Shown here in pieces: positions 33,078 through 42,681 of a stretch of DNA of 64,000 nucleotides (position 1 is its first letter; each line of letters begins with the position of its first letter). The translations under genes were made by a program, and so were the position numbers. Location: NCBI RefSeq assembly GCF_000717175.1, contig NZ_JNYD01000012.1:1-64000 (forward strand). The letters run 5' to 3'. This stretch comes from Pseudonocardia autotrophica. GTDB lineage: Bacteria; Actinomycetota; Actinomycetes; Mycobacteriales; Pseudonocardiaceae. Below the pieces are notes generated by a model. The model did no database searches. It was not told the origin of the DNA and worked only from the letters and a program-made list of their open reading frames with translations.

Positions 33078-33467
33078 TCCACCCGGGCCCGCCCGCCGGC
33101 CCGCTGCGTGCGCGCCACGCGGTGGGGAGGTAGGCGGCGCTGCGCGGCGCAGGCGGGGTGGCGCAGGCGGGTCCTGATCTCGCGGCACACCCGAAGGCGC
33201 GTGACACGGGCCGTCGACCGGGTGCGCCGCCGACCTTCCGGATGTGCCACCCCGCCGGTGCGGGTGTACGAGGCGTCGGGGCGGGTGTGCCAGGCGGCGC
33301 TCCGCGAGCGGCCGCTGCATCCCGCCCGCGCGCGGCCGGCCCGCTCCAGCGCCCCACCGGGTGGGGAGCTGCGGAAACGGGGAGGGGGACCCCCGGGTTG
33401 GCGGCCCGTCGCGGGGGTTGTGTAGAGTTCTGCAGGTCCAACGGGGAAGTCCCCGGAGGGCCGTGCC
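33078..33467. other. Intergenic region before tRNA-Thr
   Basis: I see no gene in these 390 bases. Close to rpsN2 a GGGCC-N8-GGCCC hairpin may terminate the ribosomal operon. A short direct repeat (GGCGCAGGCGGG twice, about 33149-33177) follows. Near the end TTGGCG (33398-33403) and TAGAGT (33423-33428) with a 19-base spacer could be the tRNA promoter. Confidence 0.4.
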
Positions 33468-33540
33468 GCCCCTTTAGCTCAGTCGGCAGAGCGTCTCCAT
33501 GGTAAGGAGAAGGTCTACGGTTCGATTCCGTAAAGGGGCT
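33468..33540 (+). tRNA. tRNA-Thr (GGT)
   Basis: Acceptor arms GCCCCTT/AAGGGGC pair perfectly, the D-arm is AGCTCAGTCGGCAGAGC, the anticodon stem is TCTCC/GGAGA with anticodon GGT at 33501-33503, and the T-loop is TTCGATT. The CCA end is encoded (33541-33543). Same place as thrT in mycobacteria. Confidence 0.95.
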
Positions 33541-33570
33541 CCAGCGAGGTAGGTGTGACCGGCTTCGCGA

Positions 33571-33643
33571 GGCGGTGTAGCTCAGTCGGTAGAGCAAGCG
33601 GCTCATAATCGCTGTGTCGCCGGTTCAAGTCCGGCCACCGCTA
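33571..33643 (+). tRNA. tRNA-Met (CAT), elongator type
   Basis: Acceptor GGCGGTG/CACCGCT pairs with a terminal G-T wobble. The anticodon loop CTCATAA has CAT at 33604-33606, and the T-stem is GCCGG/CCGGC. CCA is not encoded. Position between tRNA-Thr and rpmG matches metT of mycobacteria; initiator features are absent. Confidence 0.93.
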
Positions 33644-33691
33644 CACACACGATCCGAGCTCGAAGCAGGAATTAAGCAGGAGGCACCCGCG

Positions 33692-33859
33692 ATGGCGAAG
33701 GCCACCGACGTCCGGCCGAAGATCACGCTGGCGTGCGAGCAGTGCAAGCACCGGAACTACATCACCAAGAAGAACCGGCGCAACGACCCCGACCGGCTCG
33801 AGGTCAAGAAGTTCTGCCCGAACTGCGGCACCCACCGCGCCCACCGCGAGACCCGCTGA
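33692..33859 (+). CDS. rpmG: 50S ribosomal protein L33, zinc-binding form
   Basis: The 55-residue product has two CxxC pairs ([10 protein letters not shown] and [12 protein letters not shown]) around the L33 core [18 protein letters not shown]. It is therefore the zinc-binding housekeeping copy. A strong AGGAGG precedes the ATG. It is followed after 5 bases by hadA, the usual order in this lineage. Confidence 0.96.
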   Translation: MAKATDVRPKITLACEQCKHRNYITKKNRRNDPDRLEVKKFCPNCGTHRAHRETR

Positions 33860-33864
33860 CGGCA

Positions 33865-34302
33865 GTGCCCGACGAGTCCTTCGTCGGCCGTTCCCTCCCG
33901 GCCGCCGGTCCCTTCCAGGTCGGCCGGGAGAAGATCCGCGAGTTCGCCGCGGCGATCGGGGACGCCTCCCCGCTGAGCCGTGATCTCGACGTCGCGCGCG
34001 CGGCCGGTCACCCCGACCTGGTCGCGCCGCCGACGTTCTCGACGACGTTCACCATGCCGCTGATCGAGGCGTTCCTCCGGGACCCCGACTTCGGCTGGGA
34101 CTACACGCGGATGGTCCACGGCGACCAGCGCATCACCTTCCACCGCGCGATCCACGGCGGCGACGAGCTGTTCACCACGATCCACGTCGACGAGCTGCGC
34201 ACACGAGCGGGCAGCCACATGCTGACCCTGCGCTGCGAGGTGGCCGACGCCGCGGGCGAGCCGGTCGCCACCACGAGCTCGCTGCTGGTCACCCAGGCAT
34301 GA
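33865..34302 (+). CDS. hadA: (3R)-hydroxyacyl-ACP dehydratase subunit HadA
   Basis: The 145-residue MaoC-like N-terminal-type hot-dog protein contains RSLPAAGPFQVGREKIREFA, the family stretch LVAPPTFSTTFTMP, and VHGDQRITFHRAIHGGDELF. HadA is the non-catalytic partner that holds the acyl chain in the FAS-II dehydratase HadAB. In mycobacteria this serves mycolate synthesis; here the final lipid is unknown. The GTG start at 33865 follows rpmG closely, and the stop overlaps hadB (ATGA). Confidence 0.9.
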   Translation: MPDESFVGRSLPAAGPFQVGREKIREFAAAIGDASPLSRDLDVARAAGHPDLVAPPTFSTTFTMPLIEAFLRDPDFGWDYTRMVHGDQRITFHRAIHGGDELFTTIHVDELRTRAGSHMLTLRCEVADAAGEPVATTSSLLVTQA

Positions 34303-34730
34303 GTACCCCGCAGAACGCCGCGAAGGGCGACGAGCTGCCGCCGCTGCGGCTGCACCTCACCCGGGCCGACCTGGTCCGCTACGCCGGCGCCTCCGGCGAC
34401 TTCAACCCGATCCACTGGAGCGACCGCGTCGCGGGCCTCGCCGGGCTGCCCGGCGTGATCGCGCACGGGATGCTCACGATGGCCGTGGCCGGCCGGGTCG
34501 TCACCGACTGGGTCGGCGACCCCTCGCTCGTGCGCAGCTACAGCACCCGCTTCACCCGCCCCGTCGTCGTCCCGGACGACGACACCGGGGCCCTCGTGGA
34601 GATCACCGGGACGGTCGCGGACGTCACCGAGTCGGACGGTGTGCGCATCGCCCGGATCGACGTCAAGGCCGTGTTCGACGGCAAGTCCGTGCTGGGCAGG
34701 GCCACCGCGGAGGTCGTCCTCCCCGGCTGA
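34299..34730 (+). CDS. hadB: (3R)-hydroxyacyl-ACP dehydratase subunit HadB
   Basis: The 143-residue MaoC-like protein has the catalytic hydratase motif with Asp and His in YAGASGDFNPIHWSDRVAGL (about 33-52), then VIAHGMLTMAVAGRVV. With HadA it forms the dehydratase of the FAS-II cycle. No hadC gene follows, whereas mycobacteria have hadABC. ATG at 34299 overlaps the hadA stop. Confidence 0.93.
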   Translation: MSTPQNAAKGDELPPLRLHLTRADLVRYAGASGDFNPIHWSDRVAGLAGLPGVIAHGMLTMAVAGRVVTDWVGDPSLVRSYSTRFTRPVVVPDDDTGALVEITGTVADVTESDGVRIARIDVKAVFDGKSVLGRATAEVVLPG

Positions 34731-34827
34731 GCCGGCGGGCGTGTCCGGTTGCCGTGATCGCCGAGTGGGTCGATGCTGCCTGCGTCCCGGGTCCGCACGG
34801 GCCCGCGCCACACGGAGGGAGCACCAC

Positions 34828-35037
34828 GTGAAGTTCGGGAAGCTGGTGGACAAGGCCTGGGAGGAGAAGACGGCCGCAGAGGTCCTCAAGGCCCCGCCGT
34901 CGGCCCTCGAGGGTCTGACCGAGAAGCACGACGAGGCGCTGGCCGCCCTCGGCATCAAGTCGGTCGGCGACCTGGCGAAGTGGAAGTACTTCCAGCGCGC
35001 CTCCGCGCTCGCCGCCCTGGCCGACCTCGACAAGTAG
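34828..35037 (+). CDS. Small conserved protein, helix-hairpin-helix-like
   Basis: The 69-residue product reads KFGKLVDKAWEEKTAAEVLK, then APPSALEGLTEKHDEALAAL, GIKSVGDLAKWKYFQRASAL and a short tail. The GIKSVGDLA segment resembles a helix-hairpin-helix turn, as found in small DUF4332-type proteins, but the rest is too short for a firm assignment. The GTG start is preceded by CGGAGGGAG. It is separated from hadB by 97 bases and followed by a strong terminator. Function unknown. Confidence 0.75.
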   Translation: MKFGKLVDKAWEEKTAAEVLKAPPSALEGLTEKHDEALAALGIKSVGDLAKWKYFQRASALAALADLDK

Positions 35038-35046
35038 CCCCGACGC

Positions 35047-35083
35047 CACGAGGGGCGGGTGCCGTCGGCACCCGCCCCTCGTG
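35047..35083. terminator. Strong bidirectional terminator
   Basis: A 17-bp perfect stem CACGAGGGGCGGGTGCC / GGCACCCGCCCCTCGTG with loop GTC, followed by TGTGTCC, separates the small gene from the convergent aminotransferase. Confidence 0.85.
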
Positions 35084-35096
35084 TGTGTCCGGGTCC

Positions 35097-36335
35097 TTAC
35101 TGGGCCTCGCGCAGCAGCGCGCCCATCCGCTCGACGCCGGTGCGGAGGTCGTCGTCGCCCAGGGCGTAGGAGAGGCGGAAGTAGCCCGGGGTGCCGAACG
35201 CCTCGCCGGGCACGACGGCCACCTCGGCGTGCTCGAGCACGGCGGCGGCCAGGTCGAGGCTGGTCTCGATCTTCTGCCCGCGGATCTGCTTGCCGAGCAG
35301 CTCGCGCACGTCCGGGTAGACGTAGAAGGCGCCCTTCGGTGTGGGGCACTGCACGCCGGGGATCGCCGAGAGCAGCTCGACGATGGTGCGGCGGCGGCGG
35401 TCGAAGGCGGTGCGCATCTCGGCGACGGCGTCGAGCGGGCCGGTGAGGGCCTCGACCGCCGCGCGCTGCGACACGTTCGCGACGTTCGACGACAGGTGGG
35501 ACTGCAGGTTCGTCGCCGCCTTGATGACGTCCGTGGGGCCGGCCATCCAGCCGACCCGCCAGCCGGTCATCGCGTAGGTCTTGGCCACGCCGTTGAGCAC
35601 CACGGTGGTGTCGGCCAGCTCGGGGACGGCGACGGGCAGCGAGACGGCCTCGGCGCCGTCGTAGACCAGGTGCTCGTAGATCTCGTCCGTGACCACCCAG
35701 ATGCCGTTCTCGAGGGCCCACCGGCCGACGGCCTCGGTGAGCTCGCGCGGGGCGACGGCGCCGGTCGGGTTCGACGGCGAGCACCACAGCAGCACCTTGG
35801 TGGCGGGGGTGCGGGCGGCCTCGAGCTGGTCGACGGTGGGCAGGTAGTCCTGCTCCGACCCCGTGACGACGACCTCGGTCACTCCGCCGGCCAGGGCGAT
35901 GGCCTCGGGGTAGGTGGTCCAGTACGGGGCGGGGAGGATGACCACGTCGCCCGGGTCGAGCAGCGTCGCGAAGGTCTCGTACACGGCCTGCTTGCCGCCG
36001 TTGGTCACGAGGACCTGGTTCGCGGCGATCTCGTAGCCGGAGTCCCGCTTCGTCTTCTCCACGATCGCGGCCTTGAGCTCGGGGAGCCCGCCCGCGGGGG
36101 AGTAGCGGTGGTTCTTCGGGTCCTGCGCGGCGGCGACGGCGGCCTCGACGATCGGCTGCGGCGTGGGGAAGTCCGGCTCGCCCGCGCCGAAGCCGATCAC
36201 CGGGCGGCCCTCGGCCTTGAGCGCCTTGGCCTTCGCGTCGACGGCGAGGGTGGCGGACTCGGCGATGTTCCCGATCCGGGTGGAGATCCGGGGCTTCTGC
36301 GACGTTCCAGCGGTCGATGCTGTCGGTGCGGACAT
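35097..36335 (-). CDS. PLP-dependent aminotransferase, aspartate aminotransferase type
   Basis: The 412-residue fold type I enzyme has the substrate/PLP motifs [49 protein letters not shown], and the Schiff-base Lys in [19 protein letters not shown]. The residue before this Lys is Ala where the family usually has Ser. The C-terminal Arg lies in [12 protein letters not shown]. The most likely activity is aspartate/prephenate aminotransferase. ATG at 36335 is chosen; another ATG lies three codons upstream (36344). It sits between the small protein gene and tRNA-Trp, as in related genomes. Confidence 0.9.
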   Translation of the reverse strand: MSAPTASTAGTSQKPRISTRIGNIAESATLAVDAKAKALKAEGRPVIGFGAGEPDFPTPQPIVEAAVAAAQDPKNHRYSPAGGLPELKAAIVEKTKRDSGYEIAANQVLVTNGGKQAVYETFATLLDPGDVVILPAPYWTTYPEAIALAGGVTEVVVTGSEQDYLPTVDQLEAARTPATKVLLWCSPSNPTGAVAPRELTEAVGRWALENGIWVVTDEIYEHLVYDGAEAVSLPVAVPELADTTVVLNGVAKTYAMTGWRVGWMAGPTDVIKAATNLQSHLSSNVANVSQRAAVEALTGPLDAVAEMRTAFDRRRRTIVELLSAIPGVQCPTPKGAFYVYPDVRELLGKQIRGQKIETSLDLAAAVLEHAEVAVVPGEAFGTPGYFRLSYALGDDDLRTGVERMGALLREAQ

Positions 36336-36534
36336 GGCCCTCATCCTCGCGCACCGCGCGTACCCTCGCGCGAGCGGGTTTCGGCCCGCGGACCCGCGCG
36401 GATCTCTCCCGGGGGGCCGCGGGTGAAGGGCCCGGGAACGGGTGCCGTACACTCGATTCGCCGGGCGCACCGGATCTTCCGGTGTGCCTGCTCCGAACCC
36501 GTCGTGTCCCCGACGCGGCGGGCCGGGGCAGCGT

Positions 36535-36607
<73 letters not shown>

Positions 36608-36671
36608 CCACCTGGGACGACAGCAGGAACGAGACGAGGTGCGGGCGTCCGCCCGCCGGTGAGGACGAGCG

Positions 36672-37022
36672 GTGAGCGACGAGCGTGAGCCCGGGCGGGA
36701 GCGCCCGACGTCCGCGGCCGACCGCCGCGGGCGGCGCACGTCGCCGTCGTCGTCCGGTGCCGGCGCGGTGACCACGCCGGGCAAGGGCCGCCCGACGCCC
36801 TCGCGCGGCAGCGGGGCGCCCCGCAAGGCGTCGCCGTTCGCCAGGCTGGTCCGCTTCCTCCGCGAGGTCGTGGCGGAGCTGCGCAAGGTCATCTGGCCCA
36901 CGCGCAAGCAGCTGGTGACCTACACGATTGTCGTGCTCGTCTTCGTCGCCTTCATGGTCGCGCTGGTGTCGCTCCTGGACTGGGTCTTCGGGCTGGGCGT
37001 GGAAGCCCTGTTCGGCGCCTAG
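36672..37022 (+). CDS. secE: Preprotein translocase subunit SecE
   Basis: The 116-residue product has a disordered Arg/Ser/Pro-rich N terminus (about 55 residues) and then the SecE signature [21 protein letters not shown] single transmembrane helix follows ([20 protein letters not shown]). SecE clamps SecY in the SecYEG channel. GTG at 36672 is preceded by GAGGACGAGCG. The gene is followed by nusG in the usual secE-nusG-rplK-rplA order. Confidence 0.95.
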   Translation: MSDEREPGRERPTSAADRRGRRTSPSSSGAGAVTTPGKGRPTPSRGSGAPRKASPFARLVRFLREVVAELRKVIWPTRKQLVTYTIVVLVFVAFMVALVSLLDWVFGLGVEALFGA

Positions 37023-37088
37023 CCCGCAGGTGAGCCGGGACCGACCCCGATCGAGCACGACGACGCTGACGAAGGAAGCGAGAAGCAC

Positions 37089-38003
37089 GTGACCTCCCCA
37101 GACGGCCGACCGGCCGAGGACGAGACGACGGTGCAGGACACCGACGTCGAGGTGGCGTACGGCGCCGAGGCCTCCGACAGCTCGGACAGCACCGTCGACG
37201 CCGACACCGACACCGCCGCCGAGGCGGTGGAGGCCGAGGAGGCGGAGGACGCCCTCGAGGACGACACGGCGGAGGTCGACTTCGGGTCGGAGGCGGCCGC
37301 GGCCGTCCCCGCCACCGACGAGCAGGCCGACCCGGGCGATCTCGAGGCCGGCGCCGACGCCGCCGGTGCCGAGGAGGAGGTCGACCCGATCGAGGAGATG
37401 ACGGAGGCGCTGCGCCGCGCCCCCGGCGACTGGTACGTCGTCCACTCCTACGCGGGCTACGAGAACAAGGTGAAGCAGAACCTCGAGACCCGGGTGCAGA
37501 CCCTGGACGTCGAGGACTACATCTACCAGGTCGAGGTGCCCACCGAAGAGGTCACCGAGATCAAGAACGGCCAGCGCAAGCAGGTGCAGCGCAAGGTGCT
37601 GCCCGGCTACATCCTGGTCCGGATGGAGCTCAACGACCAGTCGTGGGGCGCCGTCCGCAACACCCCGGGCGTCACCGGCTTCGTCGGGGCCACGTCGCGG
37701 CCCTCGCCGCTGACCCTGAACGAGGTGCTGAAGTTCCTGCTGCCGAAGCAGGAGGCGCCGAAGGAGAAGGCCGCCGCCGCGTCCGGTGCGGGCGGCGCGG
37801 CCGCCGCCACCGGCGGTGCGGCCACGGTCGAGGTCGACTTCGAGGTCGGCGAGTCGGTCACCGTCATGGACGGCCCGTTCGCGACCCTCCCGGCCACGAT
37901 CAACGAGGTCAACGTCGACGCGCAGAAGCTGAAGGTGCTCGTGTCCATCTTCGGCCGCGAGACGCCCGTCGAGCTGGCCTTCAGTCAGGTCTCCAAGATC
38001 TGA
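37089..38003 (+). CDS. nusG: Transcription termination/antitermination factor NusG
   Basis: The 304-residue product is much longer than E. coli NusG (181). Residues 1-110 are very acidic and unstructured ([20 protein letters not shown]). The NGN domain begins at [20 protein letters not shown], a Gly/Ala linker of about 25 residues ([18 protein letters not shown]) follows, and the KOW domain is [20 protein letters not shown]. Acidic N-terminal extensions are known in actinobacterial NusG. NusG binds RNA polymerase and links it to Rho or ribosomes. The GTG start is preceded by GGAAGCGAG. Confidence 0.95.
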   Translation: MTSPDGRPAEDETTVQDTDVEVAYGAEASDSSDSTVDADTDTAAEAVEAEEAEDALEDDTAEVDFGSEAAAAVPATDEQADPGDLEAGADAAGAEEEVDPIEEMTEALRRAPGDWYVVHSYAGYENKVKQNLETRVQTLDVEDYIYQVEVPTEEVTEIKNGQRKQVQRKVLPGYILVRMELNDQSWGAVRNTPGVTGFVGATSRPSPLTLNEVLKFLLPKQEAPKEKAAAASGAGGAAAATGGAATVEVDFEVGESVTVMDGPFATLPATINEVNVDAQKLKVLVSIFGRETPVELAFSQVSKI

Positions 38004-38068
38004 CGGTGCACGAACTCCGTCGCGGCGGGCAGGTCCGCGGCGCGTAGGACGATCACGAGGAATCAAGG

Positions 38069-38500
38069 ATGCCACCCAAGAAGCGGAAGCTCTCCGCGAT
38101 CATCAAGCTCCAGATCAAGGCCGGCGCGGCCACGCCGGCCCCGCCGGTCGGCCCCGCGCTGGGTCAGCACGGCGTCAACATCATGGAGTTCTGCAAGGCG
38201 TACAACGCCGCCACCGAGGCCCAGCGCGGCGACGTGGTGCCGGTCGAGATCTCCGTGTACGAGGACCGCTCGTTCACGTTCGAGCTCAAGACCCCGCCCG
38301 CGGCCAGGCTGCTGCTGAAGGCGGCCGGCGTGGAGAAGGGCTCCGGCGAGCCGCACAAGACCAAGGTCGCCTCCGTGACCATGGACCAGGTGCGGGAGAT
38401 CGCGCAGACCAAGATGCGCGACCTCAACGCCAACGACCTGGACCAGGCCGCGAAGATCATCGCCGGCACCGCCCGGTCGATGGGCATCACGGTCAACTGA
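38069..38500 (+). CDS. rplK: 50S ribosomal protein L11
   Basis: The 143-residue product has the L11 N-terminal proline-rich loop [20 protein letters not shown] and the C-terminal RNA-binding domain ending [14 protein letters not shown]. It forms the GTPase-associated centre with 23S rRNA and is the target of thiopeptide antibiotics. It lies 65 bases downstream of nusG and is followed by rplA. Confidence 0.97.
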   Translation: MPPKKRKLSAIIKLQIKAGAATPAPPVGPALGQHGVNIMEFCKAYNAATEAQRGDVVPVEISVYEDRSFTFELKTPPAARLLLKAAGVEKGSGEPHKTKVASVTMDQVREIAQTKMRDLNANDLDQAAKIIAGTARSMGITVN

Positions 38501-38564
38501 CCCCACCCGAACGCGTGGGAGAGCCGGGCGCGGCTCCTACCACGATCTTCGCGAAGGACTGAAG

Positions 38565-39281
38565 ATGGCAAAGCGCAGCAAGATCTACGAGCAGGCCGCG
38601 GCCAAGATCGACCGCGACGCCCTGTACTCCCCGCTCGAGGCCGCCAAGCTGGCCAAGGAGACCTCGAGCAGCAAGATGGACGCGACCGTCGAGGTCGCCA
38701 TGCGGCTGGGAGTCGACCCCCGCAAGGCCGACCAGATGGTCCGCGGGACCGTGAACCTGCCCCACGGGACCGGTAAGACCGCCCGGGTCATCGTGTTCGC
38801 CGTCGGCGACAAGGCCGCCGAGGCCGAGGCCGCCGGTGCGGACGTCGTCGGCGCCGAGGACCTGATCGAGCGGATCCAGGGCGGCTGGCTGGACTTCGAC
38901 GCCGCGATCGCGACCCCCGACCAGATGGCGAAGGTCGGCCGCATCGCCCGCATCCTCGGCCCGCGCGGCCTGATGCCGAACCCGAAGACCGGCACCGTCA
39001 CCCCGGACGTGACCAAGGCCGTCAACGACATCAAGGGCGGCAAGATCAACTTCCGGGTGGACAAGCAGGCCAACCTGCACCTCGTCATCGGCAAGGCCTC
39101 GTTCGACACCGAGAAGCTGGTGGAGAACTACGGCGCCGCCCTCGACGAGATCCTGCGGGCCAAGCCGTCCGCCGCGAAGGGCCGCTACATCAAGAAGATC
39201 ACCGTCTCGACGACCACGGGCCCGGGCATCCCGGTCGACCCGAACCGCACCCGCAACCTGCTGGTCGACGACACCGTCTGA
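38565..39281 (+). CDS. rplA: 50S ribosomal protein L1
   Basis: The 238-residue product is a full-length L1, with [20 protein letters not shown] at the start, [20 protein letters not shown] in the RNA-binding domain, and the closing segment [15 protein letters not shown]. It binds 23S rRNA and in many bacteria represses its own mRNA. It ends the rplKA unit, which is closed by a strong terminator; rplJ-rplL lie 21.7 kb downstream. Confidence 0.97.
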   Translation: MAKRSKIYEQAAAKIDRDALYSPLEAAKLAKETSSSKMDATVEVAMRLGVDPRKADQMVRGTVNLPHGTGKTARVIVFAVGDKAAEAEAAGADVVGAEDLIERIQGGWLDFDAAIATPDQMAKVGRIARILGPRGLMPNPKTGTVTPDVTKAVNDIKGGKINFRVDKQANLHLVIGKASFDTEKLVENYGAALDEILRAKPSAAKGRYIKKITVSTTTGPGIPVDPNRTRNLLVDDTV

Positions 39282-39293
39282 TCGTCCGCACGC

Positions 39294-39332
39294 ACGAAGG
39301 CCCCCTCCGGATCTTCCGGAGGGGGCCTTCGT
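39294..39332. terminator. Strong bidirectional terminator after rplA
   Basis: An 18-bp perfect stem (ACGAAGGCCCCCTCCGGA with its complement, loop TCT, then GTCTCC) lies 12 bases after rplA and 10 bases before the convergent CoA transferase stop. Confidence 0.9.
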
Positions 39333-39342
39333 GTCTCCGGGG

Positions 39343-40437
39343 TCAGGACCAGTCGGCCAGGATCTGGTCGACGGACTCCGGCTCGGCCGGGCGGCCCGGC
39401 ACCTCGGTCCGGGTGCGGGAGAAGCGCGGCGCGGGCGCGGCCTGCGGGGTGTCGTCCGGGCTGACGATCGTGTTCCGGGCGGCCATGTGCGGATGCTGCG
39501 CGACCTCGCCGAAGGCCAGGACCGGGGTGGTGCAGGCGTCCGTGCCGTCGAAGATCGCGGCCCACTCGTCGCGGGACTTGGTCTTGAACACCTCGGTGAA
39601 GCGCGCCTTGATCGCCGGCCAGGACGGGATGTCCATCTGCGCCGGCAGGTCGGCGGGGTCGATCTCCAGGCCCTTGAGCAGCTCCGCGTAGAACTGCGGC
39701 TCGATCGCCCCGACGGCCATGAACTTCCCGTCGGCGCAGGCGTAGGTGTCGTAGAAGGGGGCGTAGCCGTCGAGCATGTTGCTGGCCGGGGCGTCCTGCC
39801 AGAACTTCTGCGCGAGCATCCCCCACATCATCTGCACGAGGAGGCTGGCGCCGTCGACCATGGCGGTGTCGACGACCTGGCCCTCACCGGAGCCGCGGGC
39901 CTCGTAGAGCGCCGCGAGCACGCCGATGACCAGCAGCATCGAGCCGCCGCCGAAGTCGCCGACCAGGTTCAGCGGCGGCACGGGGCGCTCGCCGTTCCCG
40001 CGACCGATGGCGTGCAGCGCACCGGTGAGCGAGATGTAGTTGATGTCGTGGCCCGCCCGGTCGGCCATCGGCCCGTCCTGGCCCCAGCCCGTCATCCGGC
40101 CGTACACGAGCTTCGGGTTGCGGGCGTGGCAGTCCGCGGGGCCGACGCCGAGCCGCTCGGTGACGCCGGGCCGGTAGCCCTCGAGCAGCACGTCGGCCTT
40201 CTCGACGAGCTTCAGCACGGTCTCGCGACCCTCGGGGGTCTTGAGGTCGGCGGCCACCCGGCGCCGTCCGCGCAGGGTGGGGTCGACGTCGCCGCCGATC
40301 CTCAGGCCGCCCGGCCGGTCGATCCGGACCACCTCGGCGCCCAGGTCGCCCAGGATCATCGCCGCGTGCGGCCCCGGTCCGATGCCGGCGAGCTCGACGA
40401 CCCGTACGCCCGCGAGGGGTCCGCTGCGAGTGCCCAC
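39343..40437 (-). CDS. CaiB/BaiF family CoA transferase, alpha-methylacyl-CoA racemase type
   Basis: The 364-residue product starts [20 protein letters not shown] and has the family stretch [17 protein letters not shown] and [17 protein letters not shown], which carries the Asp of the racemase active site. It ends with a dimer-swap tail. The best match is alpha-methylacyl-CoA racemase, used for methyl-branched and sterol side chains, but other class III CoA transferases are possible. I choose GTG at 40437 because GAGGAGG lies 6 bases upstream; ATGs at 40452 and 40443 lack such spacing. The stretch GATCGATCGATCG precedes it. Confidence 0.87.
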   Translation of the reverse strand: MGTRSGPLAGVRVVELAGIGPGPHAAMILGDLGAEVVRIDRPGGLRIGGDVDPTLRGRRRVAADLKTPEGRETVLKLVEKADVLLEGYRPGVTERLGVGPADCHARNPKLVYGRMTGWGQDGPMADRAGHDINYISLTGALHAIGRGNGERPVPPLNLVGDFGGGSMLLVIGVLAALYEARGSGEGQVVDTAMVDGASLLVQMMWGMLAQKFWQDAPASNMLDGYAPFYDTYACADGKFMAVGAIEPQFYAELLKGLEIDPADLPAQMDIPSWPAIKARFTEVFKTKSRDEWAAIFDGTDACTTPVLAFGEVAQHPHMAARNTIVSPDDTPQAAPAPRFSRTRTEVPGRPAEPESVDQILADWS

Positions 40438-40525
40438 TTCCATCCTCCTCATCGATCGATCGTTCAGGACTCTACGGGTCCGCGGGCCCTGGGTCAGCGG
40501 CCCAGGCCACAGGACAGCGTCCCGG

Positions 40526-42034
40526 CTACGCCACGGCGATCTGGTCCGCCGCGCCGCCGTCGGGCTGGTGCCGCAGACCCTGCCAGGCCGCGGTGAGTCG
40601 TTCGAGCGCAGCCGCGGCGGGTTCGGGCCGCAGTGTGTAGGGCAGCCGGATGTAGCGCTCGAAGGCTCCGTCGACGCCGAAGCGGGGCCCCGCGGCCAGC
40701 AGGACGTCGTGCCGGCGGGCGGCCCCGGTGAGCAGGCTCGACACGGGCTCGCCGAGGTCCACCCACAGGCTCAGGCCGCCCGACGGGTCGTTGGGCCGCC
40801 ACTGCGGGAAGTCCGCGGCGAGGCGGCGGCGCAGGTCGGCGCGGGCGGCGCGCAGCGACTCCTGCCGTTCGGCCACCACCGCCTCGACCTCGCCGAGCAG
40901 GCGGGCCGTGACGATCTGGTCGAGCACGGCGCCGCCGAGGTCGATCGACGGCCGCAGCGCGGCCAGCCGCCGCACCAGCGACGCCGAGGTGCGGATCCAG
41001 CCGATCCGCAGCCCGCCCCAGAACACCTTGCTCGCCGAGCCGATCGTGATCAGCAGGGGCGAGTCGGGCGCGTGCCGGGCGACCGGCTCCGGGGCCGGGA
41101 CGTCGAGCGGCAGCTCGGTCAGGGTCTCGTCGACGACGAGCGGGGTGCGGGTCCGCCGCGCCAGCTCGACCACGCCCGCGCGGACCTCCGGCGGCATCAC
41201 CGCGCCCGTCGGGTTGTGGAAGTCCGGCACCAGGTAGCAGAGCGCGGGACGGGTGTCCCGCACGGTGGCGGTCAGCAGGTCGAGGTCCCACGCCGGCTCC
41301 CGGCCGTCCGGGCCGAGCGGCACGGGGACCGGTCGGGCACCGCGGCCGCGGATGGCGTCGAGCGCGTTCGGGTAGGTCGGGTGCTCGACGACGACGCGAT
41401 CGCCCGGGCCCGCGAGCAGCGTGAGGACCAGCGCGATCGCGTGCTGCGCCCCGGAGGTGACGAGGACCTGGTCGGGGCTGGTCGGGACGCCGCGCTCGGT
41501 GAAGCGCCGCGCCACGGCCTCCCGCATCACCGGGATCCCGGCGAGGGTGTAGCCGTGGCCGCCGATCTGCCCGTCGAGCTCGGTGACGGCGGCCGCCGCG
41601 GCCCGCCGGATCGCGTCCGTGGGGGCGGGCAGCGCGGCGTGCGCGAGATCGGTCAGGCCACCGCCCGTGAGCGGCGAGAACGGGGTCTCGGGGGTCGCCC
41701 CGCCGGTCGGGCCGGGCACGCGGGTCCAGCTGCCCGAGCCGCGGCGACTCTCGAGGAACCCGTCGGCGCGCAGCGCCTCGTAGGCCGCGGCCACCGTCGT
41801 CCGGCTGACGTCGAGGGCGCCGGCGAGCTCGCGCTCGGCCGGAATCCGGCTGCCGAGCGGCAGCCGGCCGTCCAGGATGAGGAGCCGGACGCGCTCGGTC
41901 AGCGCGGACGCGAGGCCGCCGCGCTGGTCCGCCGGGCGCCAGCTGCCCAGCAGCCGGGCGAAGCTCGTACCGCCGATCCGGCGGGTGCCGGGTTCCAAGG
42001 GGTCCAACCGGTCCACCTCCGCGAAATTGGCCAT
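40526..42034 (-). CDS. MocR-type PLP-dependent transcriptional regulator
   Basis: The 502-residue product joins an N-terminal GntR winged helix ([38 protein letters not shown]) to a fold type I aminotransferase-like domain with PLP Lys in [20 protein letters not shown]. MocR proteins use the aminotransferase domain to sense PLP or amino compounds and usually control a divergent gene. Here the divergent gene is a tiny membrane protein (42068). The inverted repeat TTGGCC-N11-GGCCAA covers the ATG at 42034, suggesting autoregulation. Confidence 0.9.
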   Translation of the reverse strand: MANFAEVDRLDPLEPGTRRIGGTSFARLLGSWRPADQRGGLASALTERVRLLILDGRLPLGSRIPAERELAGALDVSRTTVAAAYEALRADGFLESRRGSGSWTRVPGPTGGATPETPFSPLTGGGLTDLAHAALPAPTDAIRRAAAAAVTELDGQIGGHGYTLAGIPVMREAVARRFTERGVPTSPDQVLVTSGAQHAIALVLTLLAGPGDRVVVEHPTYPNALDAIRGRGARPVPVPLGPDGREPAWDLDLLTATVRDTRPALCYLVPDFHNPTGAVMPPEVRAGVVELARRTRTPLVVDETLTELPLDVPAPEPVARHAPDSPLLITIGSASKVFWGGLRIGWIRTSASLVRRLAALRPSIDLGGAVLDQIVTARLLGEVEAVVAERQESLRAARADLRRRLAADFPQWRPNDPSGGLSLWVDLGEPVSSLLTGAARRHDVLLAAGPRFGVDGAFERYIRLPYTLRPEPAAAALERLTAAWQGLRHQPDGGAADQIAVA

Positions 42035-42049
42035 GGAGAATCAGGCCAA
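42027..42049. promoter_or_regulatory. Probable MocR operator overlapping its start codon
   Basis: TTGGCC (42027-42032) and GGCCAA (42044-42049) are perfect inverted half-sites 11 bases apart in the 33-bp space around both divergent starts. Binding there would affect both genes. Confidence 0.55.
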
Positions 42050-42067
42050 TAGTGCCAGAGTGGAGTC

Positions 42068-42292
42068 ATGACAGCGACGATCCTGCTCTCGGTCCTGACC
42101 CTCATCGCGATCCTGGCGCCGCGCTACGGCGCCGACAGCCGCTCGCTGCGGGAGCGGCCGTTCTACACGGCGACGCCCTGGGGCGACGTGAAGAAGTTCC
42201 TCCGCCGGCTCGAGGAGGCGGCGGCGCGCCCACAACGCGCCGGACCGCCGTTGCGGCGGCTCAGGTCCGGTACTCCCAGTGGTTCTGCATGA
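42068..42292 (+). CDS. Small single-pass membrane protein
   Basis: The 74-residue product has one N-terminal transmembrane segment (TATILLSVLTLIAILAPRYG) followed by a basic cytoplasmic tail with TATPWGDVKKFLRRLEEAAA. I recognise no domain. It is divergent from the MocR gene, the typical position of a MocR target. The last 32 bases overlap the convergent gene at 42261. No function is proposed. Confidence 0.6.
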   Translation: MTATILLSVLTLIAILAPRYGADSRSLRERPFYTATPWGDVKKFLRRLEEAAARPQRAGPPLRRLRSGTPSGSA

Positions 42293-42572
42293 GCACCTGC
42301 TCGGTGCGGTCGGCCTCGTCCCGGACCTCGGCGCGGTAGTAATAGCGACCCGGCTGCCAGCCGTCCTGCTCCGCGACGACCTGCAGGTACTCCGTGGCCC
42401 ACCGGTGCCATTCGTCGGTGTCGCGGGGAGCCGGATCCGGGGCGTCGCACACCACGGTCGTGAAGTCGTGGAGCCGGCCACGCAGCGAGGTCCACATCTG
42501 CACGTCGATGTTCAGGGTCTCGGGCAGCCCGTCCGGGGTCCGCTCGCCGGACCCGGTCCGCTCACCGCTCAC
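42261..42572 (-). CDS. Conserved hypothetical protein
   Basis: The 103-residue product contains LPETLNIDVQMWTSLRGRLH, then TDEWHRWATEYLQVVAEQDG and WQPGRYYYRAEVRDEADRTE. The aromatic-rich C-terminal half suggests a small folded domain, but I cannot name the family. It overlaps the 3' end of the small membrane-protein gene by 32 bases, and the SCP2-like gene lies 109 bases beyond its start on the same strand. Coding character is good. Confidence 0.65.
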   Translation of the reverse strand: MSGERTGSGERTPDGLPETLNIDVQMWTSLRGRLHDFTTVVCDAPDPAPRDTDEWHRWATEYLQVVAEQDGWQPGRYYYRAEVRDEADRTEQVLMQNHWEYRT

Positions 42573-42681
42573 GCCGCGCCTCCCTGGCGGGCCCGTGGTG
42601 GGCCCGCTGGGAGTATCGATCTTCGGTGAGGTCCGGACCCGCCGGGCGCCCGGACCTCACCGGATCAGGCGACGCGGGGGA

